From the NCBI GenBank assembly GCA_963971405.1, contig OZ020488.1, positions 10,791,261 to 10,855,260 of the forward strand: DNA of 64,000 bases, in the 5' to 3' direction. Origin of the DNA: Psococerastis gibbosa. Lineage: Eukaryota > Arthropoda > Insecta > Psocodea > Psocidae. The notes under the pieces were generated by a model that saw nothing but the letters and a program-made list of their open reading frames with translations, was not told the origin of the DNA and ran no database searches. Below, in pieces: positions 9,201 through 16,897 of this stretch; the stretch's first letter is position 1; the number at the start of each line of letters is the position of its first letter. The translations under genes and the position numbers were made by a program.

Positions 9201-10449
9201 GACACGTAAGGCGGGGTTTCCATCGACCTCGTATTGTAGAATGCACATGACGTTGACGACGTAGCAGACATTAAAGACATATTAATGATGTCTGCCACCA
9301 CGTCAACGTCATGTGCATTCTGCAATACGAGGTCGGTGGTAACCCCCGCCTTAAGCGAATGGACAACAACGCGAGGATGTGGCTGGAGGTAGAAATAGAA
9401 GGAAAACGATGAAGAGGAAGACTAAGGAAGAGATACAGATTGAGGACAGTTTCAGAAGGGTGGGACTGGTACCTAAGGCGGGGGTTCCACATACGTCAAT
9501 GGTCAATGGTAAATATGGTTTTGACGTGGTAGCAGACATTTTTAGTATGTCTTTAATGTCTGCTAAAACGTCAATACCACATTTACCATTGACGTATGTG
9601 GAAACCCCGCCTTAGGAAGGGTTGAATAATCAGAAGAGGAGACAGAAGGGAGGGAAGGATGCTCACGTAATTGACTGATTGTTGATTATGATTATAATTT
9701 GCACAAATATCCTAATTTTAATAGCTTACTTTAATGCCTTGACATGCATGACACATCAAAGAATGACTCATGAGCCACATGATGATGTGAATTATACAAG
9801 TCCCAGCTATCATTAAGTAGGTATTGACTTTTGTCATCATATTGTCTATCACATATCAACACAACATGAACTTGTTGTTTTTAATCCTCTATAGTCTATC
9901 CAATGCAATGGAAAAATACGATGGAAAAATTAATTTAACGCACTGTAGTTTACTATGTGTATAATGAAATGGCCTATTCTACTGTTTGTTTGTTTTCCAA
10001 CGCCTGCTTTATGCAACCCTGTCAGGGGGAGTTGAGTCTGTTTATTAACTTGAGGCACCCTAAGGGCAGACTTTTTCACCTCGGGGATGAAGATAATGAA
10101 ACGGCCTACTTTATTGTAATTCAGGGAGATTCCTCTTTTTGGGGAGATTTTCCATTCACTGGAAAGAAATCAGCAGGCTGTGAAGAAGTAATAACTAAAC
10201 AACCTACCATAGTTGACTAGAATATTTTCTTATGATATAACTTGTGTCATGAAGCCTTTTCTTATTTCACCTTCTTTTAACTAGCTTTATTTGAATTTGA
10301 TAAATAAAAACCTCTAACAATTATTATGATTATTACATGTAGGTCTAGAACTTACTGTTGTTAAAATATTCATGGAACCTTTTCTTAGCCTCCTCGACGA
10401 CCTCTGGTCGACTGTCCTCCAGGAACTTTAAGTCCTCTGGAGTTTCCAT
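44..10449 (-). CDS. TSC1: TSC1 (hamartin), 5' thirteen coding exons; 3' end lies outside the window
   Basis: Hamartin is the scaffold of the TSC1-TSC2-TBC1D7 complex, which restrains Rheb and hence mTORC1 at the lysosome (family knowledge). Thirteen exons (10356..10449, 8864..8981, 8243..8494, 8114..8192, 7281..7415, 5886..5959, 5252..5385, 4274..4425, 3131..3568, 2688..2889, 2066..2226, 1535..1745, 44..204) have GT/AG borders and add up in phase to 2211 nt (737 codons). Visible matches to the family are LVDFY, SRLSILTLLSHVV and LPMIP in the helical N-terminal domain (residues about 40-150), LFHRLYGMYPCNFLSFLR (about 190-210), HDVVVECARLSVD (about 255-270), LWSPS, a Ser/Pro-rich middle, PPPLPYDHMF (about 626-635) and EEHNSAL at the start of the coiled coil. 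Roughly the last third of a usual hamartin, including the TBC1D7-binding end, is off the left edge. The next gene upstream on the same strand is the calpain, more than 6 kb away. Confidence 0.95.
205..884. other. TSC1 intron 12, left part
   Basis: Mostly AT-rich intron. It contains a minus-oriented copy of a dispersed repeat at about 655..760 (repeat G, inverted relative to the copy at 31612..31725) and a (TA)n microsatellite at 829-848. No coding sequence seen. Confidence 0.6.
655..760 (-). repeat. dispersed repeat G
   Basis: The segment around GTGTATCCCGCACGCCTCTA (read on the minus strand) recurs on the plus strand at 31612..31725. It ends in an (AAT)n-like run in both copies, suggesting a retroposed 3' end. 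Confidence 0.6.
885..1085 (-). repeat. tRNA-derived SINE (family A)
   Basis: On the minus strand a 72-nt tRNA-like head (1012..1083) has acceptor halves GGGCTTG/CAAACCC (one mismatch), a box B GGTTCGAATCC and an anticodon stem ACGCC/GGCGT around the loop CCGGTTA (reads GGT, Thr-like). It is followed by a body (TAATTTCGGTTATAAC..GAGGTTACCTC) that recurs at 45995..46170 downstream of a similar tRNA-like head. Position 33 is C instead of U, and the body is linked to the head in both copies, so this is a SINE and not a working tRNA gene. Confidence 0.75.
1200..1290 (-). repeat. SINE family A body fragment
   Basis: Direct repeat of the segment at about 898-965 (GTAGTATTATATGGTATATA), giving two body copies about 315 bp apart without a second complete tRNA head. 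Confidence 0.55.
1535..1745 (-). CDS. TSC1: TSC1 exon 12
   Basis: Residues about 614-683. Holds PPPLPYDHMFQALFPG, the hamartin P-P-P-Y-D-H-(L/M)-F signature, and SPSTILDRYLD, the counterpart of the M-E-V-L-D-R segment of vertebrate hamartin. Acceptor CTACAG, donor GTACGG; enters phase 0, leaves phase 1. Confidence 0.93.
2066..2226 (-). CDS. TSC1: TSC1 exon 11
   Basis: Residues about 560-613. A basic stretch VVRRAKSCPEIKKKPSS is followed by an acidic DDDLDDTLEIE. There is little conservation with vertebrates here, so the exon is called from phase (in 1, out 0), clean borders (TTTCAG, GTAATT) and position. Confidence 0.85.
2688..2889 (-). CDS. TSC1: TSC1 exon 10
   Basis: Residues about 493-559, Cys/Ser/Pro-rich low-complexity linker. 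The acceptor is a long pyrimidine tract ending CTCAG and the donor is A|GTAAGT. It fills the gap between exons 9 and 11 in phase; no domain is recognised. Confidence 0.82.
3131..3568 (-). CDS. TSC1: TSC1 exon 9 (largest exon)
   Basis: Residues about 347-492, 146 codons, phase 0 to 0. Rich in Thr, Ser and Pro (TPETTPVKDPR, STPSTSQPSSP), with a charged helix-like segment ESRLVQRKVELLMHERN and an acidic EEYDEDQEVLE. This is the linker region that in vertebrates carries many phosphosites. Acceptor TTTCAG, donor GTATGG. The open frame reads beyond both borders into intron, so it overstates the exon. Confidence 0.88.
4274..4425 (-). CDS. TSC1: TSC1 exon 8
   Basis: Residues about 296-346. DLWSPSLHGSAITPPVP aligns with the hamartin LWSPS...TTPPTSP segment. 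Acceptor GCGCAG, donor GTACCA; the frame enters phase 1 and leaves phase 0. Confidence 0.9.
4625..4692 (+). repeat. SINE family B 3' fragment
   Basis: GCTAGGTTGGCTTAGTAATA followed by AACGAAAAGTAATTATTTA is the 3' end shared by the full copies at 7001..7214 and 37604..37797. Confidence 0.65.
4690..4900 (+). pseudogene. non-LTR retrotransposon tail (RT C-terminus), degenerate
   Basis: The plus strand reads RRVGLVPEEVLNNQKWRDRR, the typical very C-terminal tail of a LINE polyprotein, with stop codons before it. A second copy of the same family is at 9120..9680. It lies in TSC1 intron 7. Confidence 0.65.
5038..5240 (+). repeat. dispersed repeat C interrupted by a MITE end
   Basis: 5101-5160 (TTTTGGCCATTGGCCAACTG) and 5221-5240 (ACCAAGTACAGATACGAGTC) are two pieces of one repeat that is continuous at 63050..63240 and inverted at 36545..36800. 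The pieces are separated here by a 58-bp MITE terminus (5161..5218), and the interior of repeat C is missing. Confidence 0.65.
5161..5218 (+). mobile_element. solo right end of palindromic MITE (family P)
   Basis: Ends GGTCGGTGGAATGGGCGCCT followed by TA, identical in kind to the right arm at 6661..6748. The left arm and centre are absent. Confidence 0.7.
5252..5385 (-). CDS. TSC1: TSC1 exon 7
   Basis: Residues about 251-295. RWKKMEHHDVVVECARLS is nearly the vertebrate R-W-K-R-L-E-T-H-D-V-V-I-E-C-A-K-I-S. Acceptor TTGCAG, donor G|GTCAGT. A repeat interrupted by the end of a MITE comes within about 12 bp of the donor (see findings). Confidence 0.94.
5456..5612 (+). repeat. dispersed repeat F
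   Basis: TTGTCTTTGCTAACATGGTT to an (AAT)n tail. It recurs on plus at 41008..41175 and on minus at 46385..46600, and the microsatellite tail suggests a 5'-truncated retroelement end. Confidence 0.6.
5886..5959 (-). CDS. TSC1: TSC1 exon 6
   Basis: Residues about 227-250. PMLDTVKMHPLLVTTSKETE matches hamartin P-M-M-E-H-V-R-I-H-P-E-L-V-T-G-S-K. Acceptor TTGCAG, donor AG|GTATGG, leaving phase 2. Confidence 0.93.
6358..6748 (+). mobile_element. palindromic MITE P1 (TA target duplication)
   Basis: 391 bp in TSC1 intron 5. Outer arms of about 85 bp (6358..6445 and 6661..6748) are imperfect inverted repeats beginning AGGTGCCCATTCCACCGACC. A second inverted motif (TTCCACCGACCTCGCATTGC) lies inside each arm. 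TA flanks both ends (6356-6357, 6749-6750), as expected for Tc1/mariner-type insertion. No transposase is encoded. The short open frame inside is shared base for base with the twin at 16366..16756 and is not a gene. Confidence 0.85.
7001..7214 (+). repeat. SINE family B, full-length type copy
   Basis: The tRNA-like head has GAGTAGTGGAACGGATTC (box A-like region) and GGTTCGAGTCC (box B). The body contains CCATGCTTCGGACGGCATGT and AACTCTGCTAGGTTGG, and the tail is (TTATT)n. Other copies in the window are at 12290..12512, 26766..26932, 31020..31195, 36100..36296, 36297..36485 and 37604..37797. Confidence 0.85.
7281..7415 (-). CDS. TSC1: TSC1 exon 5 (5' border uncertain)
   Basis: Residues about 182-226, containing LFHRLYGMYPCNFLSFLR, one of the most conserved hamartin stretches. 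The donor GTACGT is clear. The acceptor chosen (GACCAG at 7416-7417) keeps phase with exon 4 and sits about 27 bp after a CTAAT branch-like motif. The same frame stays open upstream to about 7463, where another acceptor (TTGCAG) would fit only with a different phase from exon 4. Confidence 0.85.
7637..7941. mobile_element. hAT-like MITE, non-autonomous
   Basis: Left end AAGGGGTTCCCAAACT and right end CACTTTGGGAACCTCTA are inverted repeats of the kind seen in hAT elements. Flanking octamers ATCTAACA and TTCCAACA agree at 6 of 8 positions. Internally GTGGACCAC motifs are repeated. It lies in the TSC1 intron between exons 4 and 5. Confidence 0.6.
8114..8192 (-). CDS. TSC1: TSC1 exon 4
   Basis: Residues about 155-181. 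DFLSICEAGVKP parallels hamartin R-L-S-S-W-C-L-K-K-P. The segment before it, THECLPTFFPLWPE, has no vertebrate counterpart I can place. The acceptor GCCCAG at 8193-8194 is the only nearby one that keeps the frame open. Donor GTGAGA. Confidence 0.75.
8243..8494 (-). CDS. TSC1: TSC1 exon 3
   Basis: Residues about 72-154, the helical-repeat core. SSRLSILTLLSHVVLGKPTW and LLKVLKMETDIII...LLPMIP are direct counterparts of the vertebrate sequence. The acceptor follows a long T-run; the donor is AG|GTTAGT. Confidence 0.95.
8521..8770. repeat. composite of repeat E ends, head to head
   Basis: 8521-8633 is the inverted 3' end of repeat E (GGAAAGCTTTGTGA, CGTTTTGAGGTCCCAGGA). 8634-8770 is its 5' end in plus orientation (GCCGGTCTGAGTTTGCTC). 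Complete copies are at 29058..29720 and 49948..50752. Confidence 0.6.
8864..8981 (-). CDS. TSC1: TSC1 exon 2
   Basis: Residues about 32-71. LLNGLVDFYVATGS and REPHDTYFFNK match hamartin L-V-N-T-L-V-D-Y-Y and E-P-H-D-K-H-L-L-D. Acceptor GTTTCAG, donor AA|GTAAGT. Confidence 0.94.
9209..9351. mobile_element. palindromic MITE P2b (143 bp, TA target duplication)
   Basis: A near-perfect hairpin: arms start AGGCGGGGTTTCC and contain GACCTCGTATTG and GTAGCAGACATTAAAGACAT. TA dinucleotides are at 9207-9208 and 9352-9353. Confidence 0.8.
9476..9612. mobile_element. palindromic MITE P3b (137 bp, TA target duplication)
   Basis: Arms start AGGCGGGG, with CATACGTCAATGGTCAATGG inside and the shared core GACGTGGTAGCAGACAT near the centre. 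TA is at 9474-9475 and 9613-9614. Same superfamily ends as the neighbour at 9209, but a different inner arm. Confidence 0.8.
9966..10200 (+). repeat. dispersed repeat H
   Basis: TCCAACGCCTGCTTTATGCA and TTAACTTGAGGCACCCTAAG recur at 47480..47640, and partly at 49735..49790. The open frame across it is not conserved between copies. Confidence 0.6.
10356..10449 (-). CDS. TSC1: TSC1 exon 1, start codon
   Basis: METPEDLKFLEDSR then PEVVEEAKKRFHEYFNN corresponds to the hamartin N-terminus (L-L-D-S-P...V-R-D-D-V-T-A-V-F-K-E-N-L-N). The ATG at 10447-10449 is the first in this frame. An upstream ATG in the preceding 50 bases is closed by an in-frame TAA. A possible 5'UTR acceptor (ATGCAG) lies at about 10508. 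Donor A|GTAAGT. Confidence 0.9.
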
Positions 10450-10507
10450 GGATATTCCCGATTAAAGACAATTCACAACCCGTTAACTTCCTTCCATGCC
10501 GTACGTC

Positions 10508-12048
10508 TGCATTAAAACACAATTATTTATTTTAACTACGTCTATTAATGTCAGTAAAGGCTACGCAGGTAAAGATTAATATAAAGAAATTATGCAATAA
10601 AATAGGTTATGGCCAAACTGAAGACCGGTGAATACGAGAACGTGTCAACATTTTAAACCTTCACCTTGTGGTACAAATAAGCGATACAACACAAAGATTA
10701 CCATAAATAATACCTTTATGCCAAATAAAATACAATTAACCAATTAGGTAGGCATTGCCCCAAGTAACAGTCAAAACATAAATTAACGTAATTCACTATT
10801 AATTGTTGAACTCAGCTGATTGGCATTTGACGAAGTGTCATATTTAGAGACCTATGTGTTTTATCTGTGACTATAAAATGGAAATGATGTCGGATCTTGC
10901 AGAAACGTATGCCTAAATTATTATTTAACTATTGTAATTAGGCAAGCCAGTTACTTGAAAAGATTGAGGCCACACATTGGATGATTCTACAGGCTTCATA
11001 GTGGTTCAGAAAAACAACTATTATGTGGAAACTAACAACTGTACAGCAGCAACACATGTTCCCCATATTAAAGACGAAACATAGTTTCCATGCTTAGTAA
11101 AATTGTAGCGCATAATAAGTCATTTATATTATAAATTAATTATTAAAAATACCTGTGGGTGTAATCACAATGGTAAACACCTGAGGAGCCCAATCCTGGC
11201 CCAAATCATTTTAATCAGTTCTGTTTTGTGAACGTACATTTATCTACTGACACTTTCCCGCGTTAGTTTGAAAATTAAAGTAGAGATATTAAATAAAATT
11301 ATTGTAATAATAAAATATTGCGTACAGTATCTTCTATAACCTTATTCTAGTAATAAGCATACAATTTTTACTACCTGATAAGGAGAGTCACCAGATTATG
11401 TACATGTTATGTTGTAAAAATTAAGAAATCTAGCCCTTGTTTAATTAATATGTATAATTAATATAAAAAAATGTCAAGACCCCTCATTTTCCGAGCATAC
11501 CGATTCGGCTCTTCCCCCTATGGCCGGTCTATATACAAAAAATTAAATAGGTAACGAACATAGCACATTCAGATGCCTAAGTTACCGTACCTACTTTTTT
11601 CAGTACATTCGTATTTTAAAGATATAATATTATAAGTATATAAGTTTGTATAATATATTACGGACGGATCCAACAATTTGGTGGTCAAAATAGGAAAAAC
11701 ATATGTACCTATAGGATCGATTAAATCAGAGCGTAATAATGGGGGCAGCCACCCCCCCCCCTGTATGCGTCCATGTAAATTATATTATACTATTGACGGC
11801 AAAGCCCTCTCTTAAAATTCCTGGGTACGGCTTTGTCTAGATGCATAATAGGCCTATCACATATTATGTTGCCATCAATAAGGGTAGACTCTTGACCTTG
11901 TGTGACCCTGATGAGTGGAATTGAAGTCGGCTGGCAACGCAGTATAAGCCTGCTGAAACAAGTCACTCGGGGAATCCCCACAACTCGCCGGCTCGGCGCA
12001 GAGCCACTGGCAGACAGGGTTGCCAAGTCAGTCCATCTGAATATATTA
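10508..12048. other. region upstream of TSC1
   Basis: AT-rich spacer without recognisable exons. The TSC1 promoter must lie somewhere here, but no TATA box or initiator can be assigned with confidence. A short GC-richer patch at 11880-12030 has open frames on both strands that match nothing I know. Confidence 0.5.
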
Positions 12049-12211
12049 GGGGGGTATTCCATATACTTCAATCGTCAACGAAAAATTGAAAAATGACGTT
12101 TTAGCAGACATTAAAGACATACTAAAAATTCTGCTACCACGTCAATTTACGTCATTTTGACGTCATTTTTCAATTTTTCGTTGACGTTGTACGTATGTGG
12201 AATGGGCACCT
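12049..12211. mobile_element. palindromic MITE P4b (163 bp, TA target duplication)
   Basis: The ends GGGGTATTCCATATAC and GTATGTGGAATGGGCACC form a hairpin with inner arms around CAACGAAAAATTGAAAAATG. The core GTTTTAGCAGACATTAAAGA links it to the other P elements. TA at 12047-12048 and 12212-12213. Confidence 0.75.
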
Positions 12212-12289
12212 TAACAATTTATTAAATAATAGAGTTCTATTTTAACTGTTGGAAAAGTGTTCCAGTTTATTGGATACATAAAAGTAAAG

Positions 12290-12512
12290 TATTGGATACA
12301 TAAATAAGGATTTCTTATTCAATTTCTGTGTCAACCTAGCGGAGTTAGGGCTATAAAGCCTCTTACACTCAAATAGGAGGGCCCCGGATCGCCGGCTATA
12401 CATGCCCTCCGAAGCATGGCCAAAAAATGTAGCCAGTGTGAGGATCAAACCAACAACCTTTAACCTTTCGGGTGAAAGCCATAGAGTCCGTACCACCACT
12501 ATTCTACTTAAC
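12290..12512 (-). repeat. SINE family B copy
   Basis: Minus-strand copy with tRNA-like head (box B region with an inserted TTAACC), CCATGCTTCGGAGGGCATGT and CTAACTCCGCTAGGTTG body and A/T-rich tail. Confidence 0.75.
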
Positions 12513-12519
12513 TCTACAC

Positions 12520-13454
12520 ATCCTGACTAATTTATGGGCTTTAACGATTCTACCTCTACCATGAAAATATATAGCGTAGGCTACACTTTAAATTAACACT
12601 ATATTATCCAAAGACTTATCCTAGTATATATAACACAAATTTATAATTTTTAATTGTATTATTATTTATTAAAATATATATTGCACTACGACTGAGCCTT
12701 TACAAACATTGCCATATCTTGATGTTAGTCCAGTCAATTTCCCATAAAATCATATCAAATGTACCTAGGCCTATCTAAAAATATTTGTCTTTTGTTTGGG
12801 TGCGGGAGGGGAGATAGGGGACTTTTTTCTATCATTACATTATGCTTTGCCAAAAAACTCGAATTGGGGGGGGGGGGGGGGGTTAAATCCAATAGTAAAG
12901 AAAGGTAGGTTCATACTGCAAAATTTTCTGCCGATTACGAGTAAGGGCTGATGAGGAGTGGGTACCTTGTAGGCTAAAGGCTAAAAACATTCGCTGTACT
13001 GCATGAGCCTGTCAAGAGCCCATTCAGTGAACTAGATATACTGCCGGCATTTCATTCCTTTTGCAACATCACTCACCTGTACGTACATACTTTAATAGAG
13101 GTCTTTTACCTCTTCCATTTTTCCAATCAGAGTTGGACATGAGGTAAGAAAATATCTCACCCTAAGGAATGTCAAAATGACATTTTTTTTGTGGGGCAGC
13201 ATTATAGCCTAGAGTGCTGAGGATAAATGTATAGTGGAAAGACCCATATAGGTCTATTTTTATCCCATAGTAATCCACAGTAAGGTCCTACTCCACTGTT
13301 CATTTAGTGATCCCCTAGGGTTGTGTGATACTGGCTAATTAGAATGTCACATTTCACAAGGAAAGAAATGCGGTCAGGTAAGTGAATTTATCGGCTAAAA
13401 CGGTGGGAACCATATGCTAGTTGAATGGGCACAAGTTAGAGTTTTTTGGAAGTA
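12520..13454. other. intergenic, no features
   Basis: AT-rich spacer. The only structures are a 17-base G-run at about 12866-12882 and scattered short direct repeats. Confidence 0.5.
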
Positions 13455-13645
13455 GAGATTGTCGGGAATAGCGGGTTAGTTAATTTGAATTCCGCGGGTT
13501 TCTGTTTTGTTCAATGGAAGATAAAGATTGCCGGGAATAGCGGGTTGATTAATTTAAATTCCGGGGGTTAGAATGTTTTTATTTGGTGTTAATGGTTTTT
13601 ATTTTCCGTTCTATGGAACTTGGCATAGCCGGGAATAGCGGGTTA
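13455..13645 (+). repeat. short tandem array, about 70-100 bp period
   Basis: CCGGGAATAGCGGGTT (first copy TCGGG..) occurs three times at about 13460, 13531 and 13629, each followed by TTAATTT or TTGAATTT. Confidence 0.6.
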
Positions 13646-14585
13646 TTGATTTTGAATTTGCCGACCAAAGCAAGTGGTCCGGACCCCCCCCCCCCCCCAG
13701 AAATAATTTTTTTATGGAAACCTGTAGTGTTTGAAGAATTGGAATAAATTCATTTGAGTTTGAACACTGGATAGAATGGACTTTGGACCCGGGCACGGTC
13801 TTGATTTAATGGTTAGGACTTTACTTATTAAGGTAAGAAAATTGACCACAAAAGTACGGAATTTAGGCTACTGTAAAATTAATTCATCACTTAAAATTAC
13901 AAAAATATATTATAATACAACCATAATTATTATTTTCAAGCTAGTAGACAAATGGCAAGGATGAAGCCAAGCCATGCAATTAGCTATTACGTTACTAAGA
14001 ATTGCTGGTCTACAGTCTACAATCAGGTTCATAAATAATTTCAAGATTTGGAATTATAAGAAATCAACCTAAATAAAACAAAGCATAATACATATTGTAG
14101 GTACTGCAAATAGCCTTTAGTATATTGCTAATAGTTAGCCACCAGTGTCATTGTGGGGTGCACAAAATGGCACTGGCGATGGAGAATAATTTCAATATTT
14201 CCTTAATTTGCATACCTACACAATAATTAGCCTAATTATTACGCTTTAAAAAATAGGGATACGGCAGTTATTACGGGCAAATGATCCGGAGCAATTCTTC
14301 TAAAACTTTCTACAGACAGTTGAGCAGAACATGCCAGAAAGTATTTGTTATTCAACCTCCGAAATCCAGTCTTTTCATTATTACTCATTGAAGACGCTCC
14401 TAAAAAACGGCAAAAATGCTATCCGTCCCCATTTCAGAAGCATCTTTAAATAGTTTTAAAACAAATTGAGCTATAATTGTGTAGTGAAATAATGTCACTT
14501 AGCAGCTACCTATACTTCACCAGAAATGTGTAACAATATCGTATGCTATCATTATGTAACAACTAGATGTGCAGAGTACTTGTTA
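13646..14585. other. intergenic, no features
   Basis: AT-rich. A C-run at about 13684-13698 and poly-A/T tracts; no exon-like reading frames. Confidence 0.45.
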
Positions 14586-15049
14586 GGGGTATTCACTGCG
14601 TTTCGATTTCCCTAAAGTAAGTAGGAATAGAACTCCAGTGTTTCTACGGTAGAAAAATTATGTCATAAGGAAATGTATTTAAAAACATTCCCCCCCTTCC
14701 CAAACTACTTGGCTGGGTAAACTGAGCTTGGGAAATCGAAAACGGCCATATTTGTTGTTGTTTTGCACTTGAATTTTGGTTTTTATTTATATTTAATTTT
14801 AAAAAAATGAGCTCTGCGACAGAAATTAATAAAAAAAATAAAAAAGGGAACATATGGCAAGAGGTGGACTACAGCAGATGTTCATAAGTTAAGCGAAGGC
14901 AAAGAAACTTTGGAAGTAGGTTAGGATAGGTCGGGTAAAGTGGGAAACTTAGAGATATGCGTTTCCATGGCAATTATTTTTCTACCTTAGAAAAAATCGA
15001 GTTCTATTCCTAATTTCCATTAGGGAAATCGAAATGCAGTGAATACCCT
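14586..15049. mobile_element. foldback MITE (family S), 464 bp
   Basis: Terminal inverted repeats of about 75 bp: GGGTATTCACTGCGTTTCGA at the left and its complement with few changes at 14965..15049. The arms share GGAATAGAACTC and GGTAGAAAAAT. TA dinucleotides flank both ends. No coding capacity. Confidence 0.75.
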
Positions 15050-15477
15050 TATTTAACTTCGTAGAAATCCCACAAGTATAGGAATGGGAGAAAGGAATGC
15101 ATGGCAAAATCGACGGAAACGGATTTCGAACCATCTTGCAGGGGTGAATGCTGACCACAGCATCAACTCTGTGAACTCCGCCGCCCCGGCACTCACACCT
15201 ACAACACGAGGCAACGGGGAGACCTTGTAAGGCCAGCGCCACGCACAGCCAAGTGTGAGCGACTGGATCCTATACTACAAGGTTTCGCCTACCTTAGAAA
15301 ACTCCCGATTGAACTGAGAGCGACGAGAAATACTTCTAACTTCCCTAAATTGGTTAGAAACCGTCTCTTAGAGAAAACGTTCTACACTGTCACTGAGGCA
15401 CTAGCACAATGACAGAACAAACCTGATTTGGACTATATTTTGACGATTTTATTTTATACTTTCTTTCTTTTACAGAT

Positions 15478-15655
15478 TATTCGCATACAAACAATTTAAT
15501 GAATGTATCCGAATAACCTTTCCAGCCGCCTCTGTTGGTAATACCTGTGTTGTGTTGAGTTACGACAGGTTTCCTTTCGCATGGTGTGTAGAGACTCGCA
15601 CACGTACGAACAAGCTACCACTATGCCATCGAAGACCTTAACTTGTATTGTATAT
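15478..15655 (-). repeat. SINE family C copy
   Basis: On the minus strand, GATGGCATAGTGGTAGCTTG is a box A-like start, followed by GTCGTAACTCAACACAAC and a tail AAATTGTTTGTATGCGA. Related copies: 23928..24085 (+) and a fragment at about 3950..4030. Confidence 0.65.
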
Positions 15656-16365
15656 AATAATTTATCAGAAATACATATAAATTTATTTATTTATTTATTT
15701 ATTTAAAGTAGAGCCTCGGGTTCGAATCCGGTTTCGTCAATTTTTGCATATATTCCCTTCTAATGAGAAACAACTTAACAAATCAATGACAATTTCAACT
15801 AAACAACAATGCGAATGGACTAGCAAGGCATTAGCCCGTTTTACACGGTCAAATCTCTGATTAAACACAAGATGGGAAACTGGTGTTTGGCCAAATATTT
15901 ACTTGAAACCATCGAGATTGGGCACGGTGTTTGTTTGTTCCTTTTATCGTGTAAAACAGAGCATTTAATGTACGCATTGTAGTTAATGGTAAGGCAGAAG
16001 GGTGATGGCACACAGTCATGGGTAGGTCCGACAAGACCAGCACAGCATGTCGGAGTCAGAGCCAGCCAGGTTCAACATGTCAGCGACGACTTGAGCCATT
16101 CCGCAAGCCCCATTATCACTGAGCCATTCTGTAGTGGGTCCTTCGCTTCAAAAATATCTGTAACAATTATAAGAAGCTATGAGTGTGTGAATTCAACTAC
16201 AATAAGCAAGAGTCATGGCATTTTAAGAAATTTGGCCGCTTCAACCCCGCCATACCGCTACATGCTTCATGAAGCTGCTTTTTTTTATTCCGTTGAGAAC
16301 ATTAAACTTCCGGGGGTCGGGTTTAACATTATTCATTGCGCAGCCTTCCCTTGGATACCTTCTTA
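15656..16365. other. intergenic, no coding sequence recognised
   Basis: A (TTTA)n microsatellite at about 15682-15705 with a box B-like GGTTCGAATCC just after it, probably a SINE end. A plus-strand open frame at 15986-16366 resembles nothing known and runs into the MITE that follows. Confidence 0.45.
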
Positions 16366-16756
16366 AGGCGCCCATTCCACCGACCGGCTAGGGCTATTTA
16401 CAAAAACGGTGACGTGGTAGCAGACCTTCAAGACTTAGGTGGCGTTTCCACCGACCTCGCATTGCAAAATGCAAATGACATTGACGGAAATTAGAATTTA
16501 TCTTTTTATAGAAATCTATTAAAATGTTTGTACTTGTTTGTACATATCCCATGACGCCATTTTTTAATTTTAGTTTTTTTGTTTGTGATTTTACTGTATG
16601 ATCATTGATCAATTTTAACTATGGCATAGAGGAAAATAAACATTTCCGTCAATTCTGCAATGCGAGGTCGGTGGAAACCCCGCCGAAGACTTGAATGTCT
16701 GCTACCACGTCACTGTTTTTGTAAATAGCCCTAGCCGGTCGGTGGTATGAGCGCCT
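16366..16756 (-). mobile_element. palindromic MITE P2, inverted near-twin of the copy at 6358
   Basis: Same element in opposite orientation: the central 219 bases encode an identical 72-residue translation to that in the 6358..6748 copy, so divergence is very low. The ends are AGGCGCCCATTCCACCGACC and its complement, with TA at the left and a slightly eroded TA at the right. It begins only about 140 bp beyond the calpain stop codon. Confidence 0.85.
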
Positions 16757-16897
16757 AAGTACCTACCCTGGTTCCAACCGTTCTCTCGACATGGCTGATC
16801 CATATAAGTCTGCTACTCAGTAATGGATGTAGTAACTATATGAGAGACAAGAATGAATGTTGACATTATCAGAAATTTCAAGAACCCCGCATCCATT

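Larger units (their letters stand above)
9120..9680 (+). pseudogene. LINE tail split by two MITEs
   Basis: Pieces 9120-9208, 9352-9475 and 9613-9680 together give a degenerate RT C-terminal tail: ARMWLEVEIEGKR, then RRVGLVP, then the WRELTH-like region with stops and shifts. Removing both MITEs and one TA each restores a continuous fragment related to 4690..4900. Confidence 0.65.
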
